Shown here one piece after another: positions 25,085 to 34,757 of a stretch of DNA of 64,000 bases. Both the position numbers and the translations under genes were made by a program. Each line of letters begins with the position of its first letter. Within the stretch, counting starts at the first letter, position 1. Origin of the DNA: Lachnospiraceae bacterium (lineage in GTDB: Bacteria; Bacillota; Clostridia; Lachnospirales; Lachnospiraceae). Below the pieces are notes generated by a model that was not told the DNA's origin, made no database searches, and saw nothing but the letters and a program-made list of their open reading frames with translations. The DNA is taken from NCBI GenBank assembly GCA_015057455.1, contig SVEH01000003.1, forward strand, positions 1-64,000. The letters are read 5' to 3'.

Positions 25085-26696
25085 ATGCTATTTCATCTAT
25101 TCCCTGAAAAGCATCTAAAACCTCTTTTTGTGTTGATTCACTACTAACTTGATTTTCCTCTACTAATTTTTCCTCCAACTCTACATCTGTCACTATATTT
25201 TCTTCAACCAATTCTTTTTCTTTATCTACTACTTCATCACTTTCTTTATTAGTTACAAAATTTCCAATGTTGTCAGCTTCCTTTACAACTGCTTCTAATG
25301 CAGCCTTTAATTCTGCTTCTTTTTCAACTTTTGACTTTCTTCCACGTTTCTTTGTAGTAGTTTTTTTCTTTTCAGCTTCTGCTAATTCTTCTGCCTTCTT
25401 TGTTGCTCTCTTTCTTGTAGTTTTCTTTGGTTTCTCTTCTTCTGTCTCTACAACTTCTGCTGATTCTTCTGTCTTCTTTGTTGCTCTCTTTCTTGTAGTT
25501 TTCTTTGGTTTCTCTTCCGTATCTGTCTCTTCGGCTTCTGCCTTTTTCTCAATCGTATCCGTCTCTTCAACTTCTACCTTTTCCTCTATCGTGTCTACTG
25601 TCTCACTAGCAACTACTTCTTCTACTTTTTGAACCTTTATATTTTTAACTTCTTCAACCATTAAATCTAATCTATTTTCAAATCTTGTAAACATATCCTT
25701 ATATGTCTTTATTAAATTATCAGAAGAAATCTTATTATACTCTAATTCATCTTGCATATTTATCTTTAATTCATCTACATTTGAATTAAATTTTTCTAAA
25801 ACTACAGCTACACCTTCTACATGTCTATCAATTTCTTTGGCAGTTTCTCCTTGTCTTACAACCAAATCCTTTACATTGGCATAAAGTGAAGTCATTTCGT
25901 CTTCCACTACTTTCTTAGTATTTTGAATAGCTAATTGTTGCAAATATAATATATTATTACACATATCATTTTTTGCATTTGGCATTACATATCTTTCAAA
26001 ATCACTTATAAACAAATTATATTCATTTTCTAATTTTGAAATTGATGTCTTATAGAAAAATACATATTCTAACATTAATATAACCACAAATCCAACTAAT
26101 ACCAATATTGGAATAATAAAATCTATTACTGATATAACATATAAATCTAATTTTCCAAGATTATATGAACCAAATATATCAAAGGAAACAATTGAATCAA
26201 TTGAAAAATAACTTACAACCATAACTCCAACAATTGCTACTAATTTAACTATATAAGCTATAGAATCAAGATATTGCTTTTTTATTTTAGCATTTATTCT
26301 GTCCATATTTATATATTGTCTTATATCTGCTTGAGTATAAACCATACCTTCTTCTTCAATACGTTCCATTTCTCTCTTATAGTTTGTCAAATCGCAATCT
26401 AAATACTGATTCTTAAAAAAGAAATTTTGTGCACTTATTACTTCCCATACACTATTAGAATCATTTACATACAACTTATACATAACTTTTCTTACATGTT
26501 TAAAACTTTTATACATAGATACTATTATATTAATTCCACCAAAACTACCACTTAATATAATTAATGAAGCAACACCCACTGTTGCCAAAGAAGCTATTGC
26601 ACTTAAATCCATATAACTATACTTTATAAAGTATACAACCATAGCTGCAATGCTTATCAAAAATGTAAAATTTGCTAAAAAACTACCCTTTCTCAC
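25083..26696 (-). CDS. Membrane protein with coiled coil and Lys/Thr/Arg-rich repeat tail
   Basis: A 537-residue protein not recognised by name. Two hydrophobic segments are near residues 8-50 and two more near 160-225, with a cytoplasmic loop between, a layout that resembles MotA/TolQ/ExbB proteins. A long coiled coil follows (about 240-360). The C-terminal 170 residues alternate acidic stretches with copies of PKKTTRKRATKK and end in KKRGRKSK, an AT-hook-like basic tract. The tail could bind nucleic acid or acidic polymers. The start is GTG with AGAGGA 6 bp upstream. Confidence 0.6.
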   Translation of the reverse strand: MRKGSFLANFTFLISIAAMVVYFIKYSYMDLSAIASLATVGVASLIILSGSFGGINIIVSMYKSFKHVRKVMYKLYVNDSNSVWEVISAQNFFFKNQYLDCDLTNYKREMERIEEEGMVYTQADIRQYINMDRINAKIKKQYLDSIAYIVKLVAIVGVMVVSYFSIDSIVSFDIFGSYNLGKLDLYVISVIDFIIPILVLVGFVVILMLEYVFFYKTSISKLENEYNLFISDFERYVMPNAKNDMCNNILYLQQLAIQNTKKVVEDEMTSLYANVKDLVVRQGETAKEIDRHVEGVAVVLEKFNSNVDELKINMQDELEYNKISSDNLIKTYKDMFTRFENRLDLMVEEVKNIKVQKVEEVVASETVDTIEEKVEVEETDTIEKKAEAEETDTEEKPKKTTRKRATKKTEESAEVVETEEEKPKKTTRKRATKKAEELAEAEKKKTTTKKRGRKSKVEKEAELKAALEAVVKEADNIGNFVTNKESDEVVDKEKELVEENIVTDVELEEKLVEENQVSSESTQKEVLDAFQGIDEIA

Positions 26697-26858
26697 TTAT
26701 AATCCTCTCCTAATTAGTCATAACTCCAAAATCTCATCAGTTACTAACCTACTCATACCCCATTTACACCTTGTTTATTATATCAGTTTTTTATATTTTT
26801 CCTATAAAGTTTATACTTTTTTTATAATTTTTTCAAAATTTTAATATTATGAGAATTA

Positions 26859-26889
26859 GGAACAAAGATGACAAGTCACCGGTGGTTCC
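26859..26889. repeat. REP-like imperfect palindrome
   Basis: GGAAC at one end pairs with GTTCC at the other, around GATGACAAGTCACCGG. It is more GC-rich than its surroundings. It resembles REP sequences associated with Y1 transposases, from memory only; no such transposase is in the window. Confidence 0.35.
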
Positions 26890-26899
26890 CTATATAACA

Positions 26900-26972
26900 A
26901 AAAAGGCTTAGTACAAAATGTAACTGCAATCAAATAAAATCACATACATTATTTTGTACTAGCCTTTTTATT
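26900..26972 (-). terminator. Terminator of the MCP-PilT-transglutaminase operon
   Basis: AAAAAGGCTTAGTACAAAATG pairs with the complementary segment at 26950-26972, around a loop of about 20 bases. On the minus strand it ends in a T-run just after the stop at 26976. Confidence 0.8.
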
Positions 26973-26975
26973 TAA

Positions 26976-28916
26976 CTAGTGAAAATCAAAATCATCATCT
27001 GACATATAACTATCAAAGTCAAAATTACTATCTTCTTCTACATCTAGATCACTTAAATAACTACTATAGTCTATCCCTGAACCTGATACCTGATTTACAT
27101 TATCAAGATTCTTATATGTTACATTGAACTTATCGTCAATATCCATAGTGTCTTTCTTATCATAAATATCTCTACCTACATTATATTCCGTAGCACTTTT
27201 ATTAACTTGTTTATTATTTAGATTTCTTATATCTTTTTCTTCTCCATCTATATCATTATCATTCATATTATTAGAGATTTCTAAATTATCATTAGTATTA
27301 TCAATTATCATACCCCTGCTTTCTATTGGGCTTTTAATTTCAGTTATACCCTCATCAGCACTTTTTATGACATGTTGGTTATCATCTATACCTTTACTAG
27401 CACTTTCTACAGGCCTTTTCGCATCTTCTATACCTTTACTAACGCTTCCTACAGGCCTTTTCAAATCTTCTATGCTTTTACTAGCGCTCCCTATAGGCCT
27501 TTTTGTATCTTCCATACTTCTACTAACATTTCCTATAGGTCTTTTTACATTATCTAGTCTATTACTAGTCTTTTCTCTATCACTAACTTGACTACCATCA
27601 AACATATTATTATTTTTTCGACTACTTGATGTTGCTAAATGATTAGACGTTGATGCAATATCATCTATATTAGTAGCTTCCATCTTTTGATTTGAATAAT
27701 CTGCATATTTATTGTATTGATCATCATACTCATCATATTGCTCTTTTCTATCTACTGTACTTCGATATATTTTATATACAATACTTATAAGCAATACTGC
27801 TAATAACCCAATAATAATTGCCTTATCCTTATCCTCAAGTTCATTATAAGAATCAACTATATATTCTTTTAATGTACCATTAGCTATACTTTCTTTAGCA
27901 TTATCAAACCATTCTTTTACATCTTGAAGTATTCCTTTAATTCCTTCTTCTTTTTTAGGTGTTTTAGGAACTTCAAGCATCATCTGTGTAATATCACTAT
28001 TACCTAATACCATCTCCGCAATCGACACATCATTTGCTATATTAAAATCTTCTTTATCCATAACATATTCTGACATAAACATTGGATTTGTAAACTCAGC
28101 ATCACGAATATGTGAAGAATCAAAATTCTTAGACCCTTTAAGAAAATAATCTCTACAAATTTCCTTACTTTTGTATGATGGATCTGTATAGATAGGATCG
28201 TCCCATGTAACATCTACGTTATACCACAAATCTCCTATCTTAACTATATTCCAACCATGTGGTCCTGTATCTTTTTCATTAATTCCCGTTCCTGTTATAT
28301 ATCTACATGGAATCCCTACTTCTGTTAACATCTTATAAAATAACAAACTGTATCCCTGACAAGTTGAAGTCTTATCCTTAAGTGCGCTATATGCATTCTC
28401 ATGAATAAGTGATGAATCATACTCAACATTCTCTACAATATAATCATGAACTAATTTTATTCTCTGATATGCACTATCTGTTTCTGTTATCTTCTGCTTC
28501 TCAATTATATCTTTAACTTGTAAATTAACATACTCTAGTTGACCTAATGTTTCTCTCCATTTTATCTCTATTGAAAACAGAACCTTTGATGAAGTAATTC
28601 CTTTCATACTAGTCTTCATATAACTTACATTCTGTATCATATAATCAAAATCATCAGAGTTATTAACATCATCTATCATTCCTAAATCATTAATAAACTC
28701 TTCCTTTTCAAACTTCTCAAATATACTTTTGTAATCCTCACCGGAATATTCTACTTCTATACTATCTTTTCTCTGAAGCATATCCTTATATACAACATTC
28801 CTAAACTCCGCCAAACTACTTACTTTTACTGGTTCTGCATATGCAGTATTATTCTGCACAAAACATATAGCAAGTATAAATATAATACTTGTAAATATTA
28901 TTCTAATTCTCTTCAT
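26976..28916 (-). CDS. Membrane-anchored extracellular transglutaminase-like protein with intracellular repeat tail
   Basis: A 646-residue protein. A signal sequence or anchor occupies residues 5-25. The transglutaminase core has Cys in TCQGYSLLF near 184, His in PHGWNIV near 220 and Asp in VDVTWDDP near 233, so the triad is complete. A transmembrane helix lies near 364-382, followed by a charged tail with five or more 15-residue repeats of the type KRPIGSASKSIED (about 452-515) and an Asp-rich end. The ATG at 28916 follows GAGG and leaves one base after the upstream stop; an ATG at 28949 lies inside the previous gene. It is the last gene of a five-gene operon. Confidence 0.82.
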   Translation of the reverse strand: MKRIRIIFTSIIFILAICFVQNNTAYAEPVKVSSLAEFRNVVYKDMLQRKDSIEVEYSGEDYKSIFEKFEKEEFINDLGMIDDVNNSDDFDYMIQNVSYMKTSMKGITSSKVLFSIEIKWRETLGQLEYVNLQVKDIIEKQKITETDSAYQRIKLVHDYIVENVEYDSSLIHENAYSALKDKTSTCQGYSLLFYKMLTEVGIPCRYITGTGINEKDTGPHGWNIVKIGDLWYNVDVTWDDPIYTDPSYKSKEICRDYFLKGSKNFDSSHIRDAEFTNPMFMSEYVMDKEDFNIANDVSIAEMVLGNSDITQMMLEVPKTPKKEEGIKGILQDVKEWFDNAKESIANGTLKEYIVDSYNELEDKDKAIIIGLLAVLLISIVYKIYRSTVDRKEQYDEYDDQYNKYADYSNQKMEATNIDDIASTSNHLATSSSRKNNNMFDGSQVSDREKTSNRLDNVKRPIGNVSRSMEDTKRPIGSASKSIEDLKRPVGSVSKGIEDAKRPVESASKGIDDNQHVIKSADEGITEIKSPIESRGMIIDNTNDNLEISNNMNDNDIDGEEKDIRNLNNKQVNKSATEYNVGRDIYDKKDTMDIDDKFNVTYKNLDNVNQVSGSGIDYSSYLSDLDVEEDSNFDFDSYMSDDDFDFH

Positions 28917-28917
28917 C

Positions 28918-30369
28918 CTATACCTCATCTGTATGCGCTGTCTGTGCACTCTGTCTTATTTTGTCCGCAGTAGATGTAGTTACTTCTTTATCATCGACAT
29001 ATTCAACTGCCACCACATTACCTGCATTCTCAATTATAGACTCTAGTTCTTCCTCACCATGAAGTAACTCTTCAACATTGACTGTTATAGCCGTACTATC
29101 ATTTTTATATACAGATAACTTATCTTCTTTCTTTAATGTTCTATACTTTCTATACAATTCCTCATGTACAAACATTATTTTACTCGCAGAAATCTCATCT
29201 TTATTAAAGCGAACCTTTATTATTGTATCATCTATAGGTATTTCAATGCAAGTATCTTTGTCATTATAATCATAATTAATTTGTATACTATTAAGCTTGT
29301 CTGCATTAATAATTAATTCTTCTTCCTTGCTTCCCAAATTATATTTTAGAACAATCCCCTCACAGTTGTGCCACATAACACCAACAACTGTACTTGCTCT
29401 TTTATCATCAACAATATTATAGTTATCTTTATTAACAACTGTAACCTTTACTCTCCCTGCAAAACTATACTTTCTATTACTTATTTCTTCTACAACACAG
29501 TCTTTTTGGAACTTAAACCAATTATGAAGCGTAGCATTTTCATTCTCATCTAACGTTGCTATCATATCTCCATACTGTGTCATAACCCATTGCTTACCAC
29601 ATGATAAACAATGAATTTTTGTTCCCTTGGCAAGCATTTTATTCTCTTCTAGACATCCGGGACACTTATATAAGATATTTTCTAGTCCTTCACATCTAGT
29701 TTTATCTATATTAACAATATTTTGCTTTTTAAGCCATGCACATTCATTATAATACATAGCTCTAATCAATCTATTGTATAATTCTTCTTCATCTGAATTT
29801 GCTAAATCTTCCCTTGTGAATAACTCTTTCATTTCGCTTGTTACAACACCGGTTTTATATGCCTTTCTCCAAACTGGAGCATAGTTATATGTGCCATGAT
29901 TCACACAAACCATAACAGGTCTATCTACTTCCTTTAAAATATGAATAATACTTGGTGAAATCTGTGATGTTGTTCCATCTAAGGATACATATTTTTCAGG
30001 ATAGATAACTACATTTAATTTTCTTTTTATTGCCTCTTTAATTGTCCTTATAACCTTATCACTATATAGGTTAAAATATCTTCTTCCCATATGTTTTAAA
30101 ATAGGATAATCCTTAGAACCATTATTAGAATTAAATACATGATAAGTAGACCCATAATGCAAATTTCTTTGCATAATTAATGGATCTATCTTAGAACCAT
30201 ACGTTGATAAAATAATGTATGGATATTTTAATTTTTTATTATTCTTCACAAATTTCTTAAAGCTACTTTTATCAGTCTTAATTTGGACTGATCTAGTAGC
30301 TTTAATACATCCTAATGAAATAAGTCTCGCAAAATATTTCGCTCTTTTAATTTTATCATAATTACCCAT
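28918..30369 (-). CDS. Degenerate PlsC-like acyltransferase with zinc ribbon
   Basis: A 483-residue protein. Residues 50-190 resemble lysophosphatidate acyltransferases: the motif I region is STYGSKIDPLIM (55-66) and a motif III-like YPEKYVSLDG follows. The catalytic H-x4-D is altered to Y57-x4-D62, so the usual base is missing. A four-Cys zinc ribbon (CPGC...CLSC) lies near 231-252, then a beta-rich C-terminal region. It may bind lipid without catalysis, or have a different activity. The ATG at 30369 after GGTGAG is preferred to the GTG at 30378. It lies in the operon between pilT and the transglutaminase. Confidence 0.65.
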   Translation of the reverse strand: MGNYDKIKRAKYFARLISLGCIKATRSVQIKTDKSSFKKFVKNNKKLKYPYIILSTYGSKIDPLIMQRNLHYGSTYHVFNSNNGSKDYPILKHMGRRYFNLYSDKVIRTIKEAIKRKLNVVIYPEKYVSLDGTTSQISPSIIHILKEVDRPVMVCVNHGTYNYAPVWRKAYKTGVVTSEMKELFTREDLANSDEEELYNRLIRAMYYNECAWLKKQNIVNIDKTRCEGLENILYKCPGCLEENKMLAKGTKIHCLSCGKQWVMTQYGDMIATLDENENATLHNWFKFQKDCVVEEISNRKYSFAGRVKVTVVNKDNYNIVDDKRASTVVGVMWHNCEGIVLKYNLGSKEEELIINADKLNSIQINYDYNDKDTCIEIPIDDTIIKVRFNKDEISASKIMFVHEELYRKYRTLKKEDKLSVYKNDSTAITVNVEELLHGEEELESIIENAGNVVAVEYVDDKEVTTSTADKIRQSAQTAHTDEV

Positions 30370-30422
30370 ATTTCTCACCGAGTCTTAATTTTATATACTT
30401 CTAACACTTATCCTATATAACC

Positions 30423-31466
30423 CTAGAATCTTAGCTGTTGAGGATTACTTGAAACTTTAAGAGCTGATTCTCTTGTTATAGTTCCCTCACGAACTAATCT
30501 TTCTAAATCTGCGTTAAGTGTATGCATTCCCATTGCACCGTTTGCTTGCATAATTGTATCAATTTGATGTGCCTTATCTTGTCTTATAAGGTTACCAACT
30601 GCATCAATACCTATCAAAATTTCAGTTGCAGCAACACGTCCACCGCCTTCTGCCACTGGTATAAGCGTTTGTGAAATAACACCTTTTAGAACTGATGAAA
30701 GCTGAGTTCTAATCTGATTTTGTGAATGTGGTGGGAATACGTCAATAATTCTGGCAATTGAATCTGCTGCAGAAATAGTATGCAATGTACCAAAAACCAA
30801 GTGACCTGTTTCAGCGGCAGTTACAGCTGATGAAATAGTTTCATAGTCACGCATCTCACCTAATAGGATAATATCTGGATCCTCTCTCAATGCTGAACGA
30901 AGGGCAGCAGCAAAATCCTTAACATCACTACCAATTTCTCTTTGGTGAATAACTGATTTATCCTCTGTATATACAAATTCTATAGGATCCTCTATTGTTA
31001 ATATATGTTCATTTCTTGTTCTATTAATATAATCAATCATAGCTGCAAGAGTTGTTGACTTACCTGAACCTGTAGGTCCTGTTACTAAAACAAGTCCTCT
31101 AGGGTTAGCTGCTATATTAGCTAAAGTTTGATGAGGTATATTCATTTCCTCAAGTTTAGGAATTTGACTTCCCATAATTCTTAGACAGGCTGCAACTTTT
31201 CCTTTATTTCTATAAATATTAACACGGGTACGTGTTCCTAACTCTGTTTGGTATGCAAAGTCCAAGTCATTACCTTGTTGGAAGAATTCTAATTGTTCTT
31301 GATTACACATATCAAGTATAACTCTTTCTAATTCTTCCTCTGACATATTAGCATTAAGCCTTTTTAATTTACCATATTGTCTTACTGTAATTCCAACTCC
31401 CACAGTTAAATGGATATCTGAACAATCATTTTTCTGTGCTGAATGGATAATATCACTCATTGTCAT
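30423..31466 (-). CDS. pilT: PilT-type pilus retraction ATPase
   Basis: A 347-residue hexameric ATPase of the type II/IV secretion family, which drives pilus disassembly in twitching motility. It has DIHLTVG near the start, Walker A GPTGSGKST (about 130-138), an Asp box HILTIEDPIEF, Walker B DIILLGEMRD and a His box GHLVFGTLHT, matching PilT rather than PilB. GGAGG precedes the ATG. No pilin, PilB, PilC, PilM-Q or prepilin peptidase gene is in the window; its operon partners are MCPs, a PlsC-like protein and a transglutaminase. Confidence 0.93.
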   Translation of the reverse strand: MTMSDIIHSAQKNDCSDIHLTVGVGITVRQYGKLKRLNANMSEEELERVILDMCNQEQLEFFQQGNDLDFAYQTELGTRTRVNIYRNKGKVAACLRIMGSQIPKLEEMNIPHQTLANIAANPRGLVLVTGPTGSGKSTTLAAMIDYINRTRNEHILTIEDPIEFVYTEDKSVIHQREIGSDVKDFAAALRSALREDPDIILLGEMRDYETISSAVTAAETGHLVFGTLHTISAADSIARIIDVFPPHSQNQIRTQLSSVLKGVISQTLIPVAEGGGRVAATEILIGIDAVGNLIRQDKAHQIDTIMQANGAMGMHTLNADLERLVREGTITRESALKVSSNPQQLRF

Positions 31467-31487
31467 AATTGTTTTCCTCCTTACTAA

Positions 31488-32915
31488 CTAGTTAGCCATC
31501 TTCTCTGCTAAACCACCAACATTAATCATTTCTTTATCTAATTTGTTTATATTTTTATTTTGCTTTTGAATATTTTGTTTAATATTAATAACTGCACCTA
31601 AGCTCTTTTCTGCTGAACCATATACATTAGATACCTCATTAGAAATCTTCTTAAACTCATTACTAATATTTCTTACCAATTCACTTTCTTCTAATATTAC
31701 TTCTTCAACCTTTTCTGATGTATTATTAATCTTATCAAGAATCTCTGTTATTTCATCCATCTCTTGATAACCTTTTTCTGCAACCTCAGAACCATTATTA
31801 ATCTTCTCTGATACTTCCTTTACAATAACATTAAGTTTATCAATAATTTCTTTAATATTGTCTGATGCATGTGTACTTTCTTCTGACAATGAACGAATTT
31901 CATCTGCCACTACAGAAAATCCTCTTCCATCTTCACCTGCTCTAGCTGCTTCAATTGAAGCATTAAGTGACAACAAGTTTGTTTGCCCTGATATATTATT
32001 TATTTCTTCTAGAATAGTATTAATCTTAGACATATTCTCAACCAAATCATTTGTAATTTGTAATGCTTGTGATATAGTATCTTCCATTACAGTCACAGTT
32101 TCTTTAGTTGTACTAATTTTTCTAATACCTTCCCTAACTATTTCAACAACATCTCTATAACTTTCTCTTAAATCATCTGCAAGTCGAGTATTTTTCAAAA
32201 TATACTTATCAACTTCACTTACAGAATTATTTACATTAAATATCTTTCCACTCATATCCTCAAAAGACTTTTGGATTCCTTGTGCATCTTTTTCGATACT
32301 ATCAGACTTATCTACCATTTCAGTTATGGCTCTATTACTTTCAATAACAGTTTCATTAAGTTTTTCTGCTCTTTGTGCTGATAACTTAATATTTTCTTGC
32401 ATTGCATCTAACATAGCTTGTGAATCTTTATTAATTTGTTCTCCAGTTTTAATAGTTCTTCTAATCAATAGAATTACTACAAGATATAATATAGCTTTCG
32501 TTACTGCACCTACAACATCTCCACCTGGTCCTTCTACTGCATACGGACATACAAATGCAAGTACACATGATATTCCAAACAACATTAAAGTTGTTTTCAT
32601 TAATATCTCTACACTAAAATACCTTGCTGACATAGCTATTAACAAAAAGCATGCTATAAATGCAGTAGAGTTTCCGCCTACAACAACTGAAAATATTAAT
32701 GCAGCAACACCACATGATGCATTAATTCCAATTGCTCTAATAACATCATTTTTAACAAATTTATAAAATATAGTTGAACTGGTACCGCCTGAAATTAAAA
32801 ATATTACTGCTAATAATGTCTCTGTAACTATTCCATATTTTATTACTGCCAGTATTGACAGTAATATAACACATATCATAATTACTATCCAGTTACTTTT
32901 ATGAATTTTCTTCAT
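31488..32915 (-). CDS. Methyl-accepting chemotaxis-type sensor with six-helix membrane domain (copy 1)
   Basis: A 475-residue protein with six predicted membrane helices in residues 10-165, no evident extracellular sensor domain, and a cytoplasmic MCP signalling coiled coil. The hairpin tip [20 protein letters not shown] and [18 protein letters not shown] are highly characteristic. The ATG at 32915 follows GGGAGAG; a TTG at 32930 is only the ribosome binding site read in frame. It follows a paralogue by 19 bp and precedes pilT by 21 bp, suggesting that it controls the PilT system or surface motility. Confidence 0.9.
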   Translation of the reverse strand: MKKIHKSNWIVIMICVILLSILAVIKYGIVTETLLAVIFLISGGTSSTIFYKFVKNDVIRAIGINASCGVAALIFSVVVGGNSTAFIACFLLIAMSARYFSVEILMKTTLMLFGISCVLAFVCPYAVEGPGGDVVGAVTKAILYLVVILLIRRTIKTGEQINKDSQAMLDAMQENIKLSAQRAEKLNETVIESNRAITEMVDKSDSIEKDAQGIQKSFEDMSGKIFNVNNSVSEVDKYILKNTRLADDLRESYRDVVEIVREGIRKISTTKETVTVMEDTISQALQITNDLVENMSKINTILEEINNISGQTNLLSLNASIEAARAGEDGRGFSVVADEIRSLSEESTHASDNIKEIIDKLNVIVKEVSEKINNGSEVAEKGYQEMDEITEILDKINNTSEKVEEVILEESELVRNISNEFKKISNEVSNVYGSAEKSLGAVINIKQNIQKQNKNINKLDKEMINVGGLAEKMAN

Positions 32916-32934
32916 TTTGCTCTCTCCCAACTAT

Positions 32935-34419
32935 CTACATTTCCTTCAATATGCCTTCAACATAATCCATTTTAGATTCTAAATTATGAATAACAACATT
33001 TTCTTCTTCTATGTTTTTCTGTATATTGTCTACCATATTTTTATTCTTTTCTGATAATCCAAATAAACTTGTCATATCCTCTGCTATATTATTAAACTCA
33101 TTTCCTATATCATTTATTAACTTATTTTCACTACTAATAATTTTTTCAACTATTTCTGAAGTATAATTTATACGCTCTAGAATTTCCGTAATTCCATCTA
33201 TTTCATTATATCCTTCCTTTGAAACCATTGAACTTTCCTTCATCTTCTTGGAAACCTTTAAAACAATATCATTAAGAACAGTTATTATTTGCTTTATATT
33301 ATTAGATGCTACACTACTTTCATCTGATAGAGAACGAATTTCATCTGCTACTACTGCAAATCCTTTTCCTCTTTCTCCTGTTCTAGCTGACTCTATAGAA
33401 GCATTAAGTGCCAACAATCTTGTTTGGCTAGTAATATTATCTATTTCTTCTAATATTTTATCAATCTCTTCCATATACGTTACTAATACATGAGTAACAT
33501 TATATGCTTCTGTAATAATTTTCTCCATTTCTTTCATTGTTAATTTAGTTTCATCTATTTTATCAATACCTTCTTTTACTATATTAACAACATCCAGATA
33601 TTTACTTTTTATATCATCTGATAATTTAACATCATTATTAATATCCTTACGAACTGTTGATATACTATTATTGACAATTAATATTCTCTCTGTTATTTCA
33701 TCTACGTCTCTATTAATATCTTCTGTGTCAGATCCTATATCCTTTGACATACTTACTACTTCATCAACGGATTTATTACTTTCTTCAACAGATTTGTTTA
33801 ATTCTGTTGCAATAGCATCTGATTTAGCAGAATACTCCTTTAATTTAATTACATTCTCCATTGATTTTTTATTTATCTCTTCACCTAATTCAATTGTTAA
33901 TTTAATCATTAACACTGATACAATAAGCATTACTACTTTAGCTATTGCTCCCGATACAATTCCTCCAGGTCCCTCAATTGCCCATGGACAAACAATTGCA
34001 AGAACAAAATACAAGCAACTCATTGGAATTCCAACCCACATTGCAATTTTTACATCATAATACATAGACGCTAATGCCAATATTACATAACATACAATAA
34101 ATGCACTAGAGCTTCCACCCATTAAAATAGAATATGCTGCAGCTGATATACCACCTGATAACATTATCGCTATTGCACTTTTAACATTATCTTTTATAAG
34201 AAAATTACATAACGTAGTTAATCCTCCTCCAAGGAATAAAACAATAGATACACCTATGATTGTCTTATTAGTTACTCCATGACTAGCAAATGACATAATA
34301 CATAATGCTACAACACTTATTACGATCATTTTCAAATTTTGCTTACTGATTTCAGCTAACCTCTCATCATTCATACTTTCGGTTGTTCTCATTAATACCT
34401 CTTTGTTATTGTCGCTCAT
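32935..34419 (-). CDS. Methyl-accepting chemotaxis-type sensor with six-helix membrane domain (copy 2)
   Basis: A 494-residue paralogue of the next gene, with the same six-helix membrane domain (about residues 30-180) and MCP signalling domain (tip NITSQTRLLALNASIESART, then [20 protein letters not shown]). The shared patch [20 protein letters not shown] just before the sixth helix shows a tandem duplication. GGAGGG lies 4 bp ahead of the ATG at 34419, which is close but better than the TTG at 34431. It is the first gene of the five-gene operon. Confidence 0.9.
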   Translation of the reverse strand: MSDNNKEVLMRTTESMNDERLAEISKQNLKMIVISVVALCIMSFASHGVTNKTIIGVSIVLFLGGGLTTLCNFLIKDNVKSAIAIMLSGGISAAAYSILMGGSSSAFIVCYVILALASMYYDVKIAMWVGIPMSCLYFVLAIVCPWAIEGPGGIVSGAIAKVVMLIVSVLMIKLTIELGEEINKKSMENVIKLKEYSAKSDAIATELNKSVEESNKSVDEVVSMSKDIGSDTEDINRDVDEITERILIVNNSISTVRKDINNDVKLSDDIKSKYLDVVNIVKEGIDKIDETKLTMKEMEKIITEAYNVTHVLVTYMEEIDKILEEIDNITSQTRLLALNASIESARTGERGKGFAVVADEIRSLSDESSVASNNIKQIITVLNDIVLKVSKKMKESSMVSKEGYNEIDGITEILERINYTSEIVEKIISSENKLINDIGNEFNNIAEDMTSLFGLSEKNKNMVDNIQKNIEEENVVIHNLESKMDYVEGILKEM

Positions 34420-34670
34420 AAGTCCCTCCAAAAATCATCTATGTTTTTTTATGTAATACACTTTTAAATTATTGCTTTAACACCTAATACTACAATTACA
34501 TACATTGTAAATATTTGTAATTAATTGTGTCCAACTACCATATCGTCATTAAAACTTAAAATATTTACTATTATTTTTTTTATATATAAATAAAGATTAA
34601 TTAGTTTTGAGAAGCAAATTTACATTATTAATTTACATACATCCTTAACGTAGCATATCATTAATAAAAC

Positions 34671-34719
34671 AAAAAAGCACTAATATATCTACATACTGCA
34701 AATATATTAATGCCTTTTT
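34671..34719 (-). terminator. Terminator of the aminopeptidase gene
   Basis: AAAAAGCAC...AATATAT pairs with ATATATT...TGCCTTTTT. The remaining gap at 34420-34670 is AT-rich and should hold the promoter of the MCP operon; nothing else is recognised there. Confidence 0.7.
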
Positions 34720-34757
34720 CTTTTATATCATATGTTAATTTTTATAAACTTGATGAC

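Noticed and set aside
26900..26972. Fourth TTAGTAC-core element
   Set aside because: CTTAGTAC is present only as part of a plain terminator stem; the other core motif and the internal hairpins are absent.
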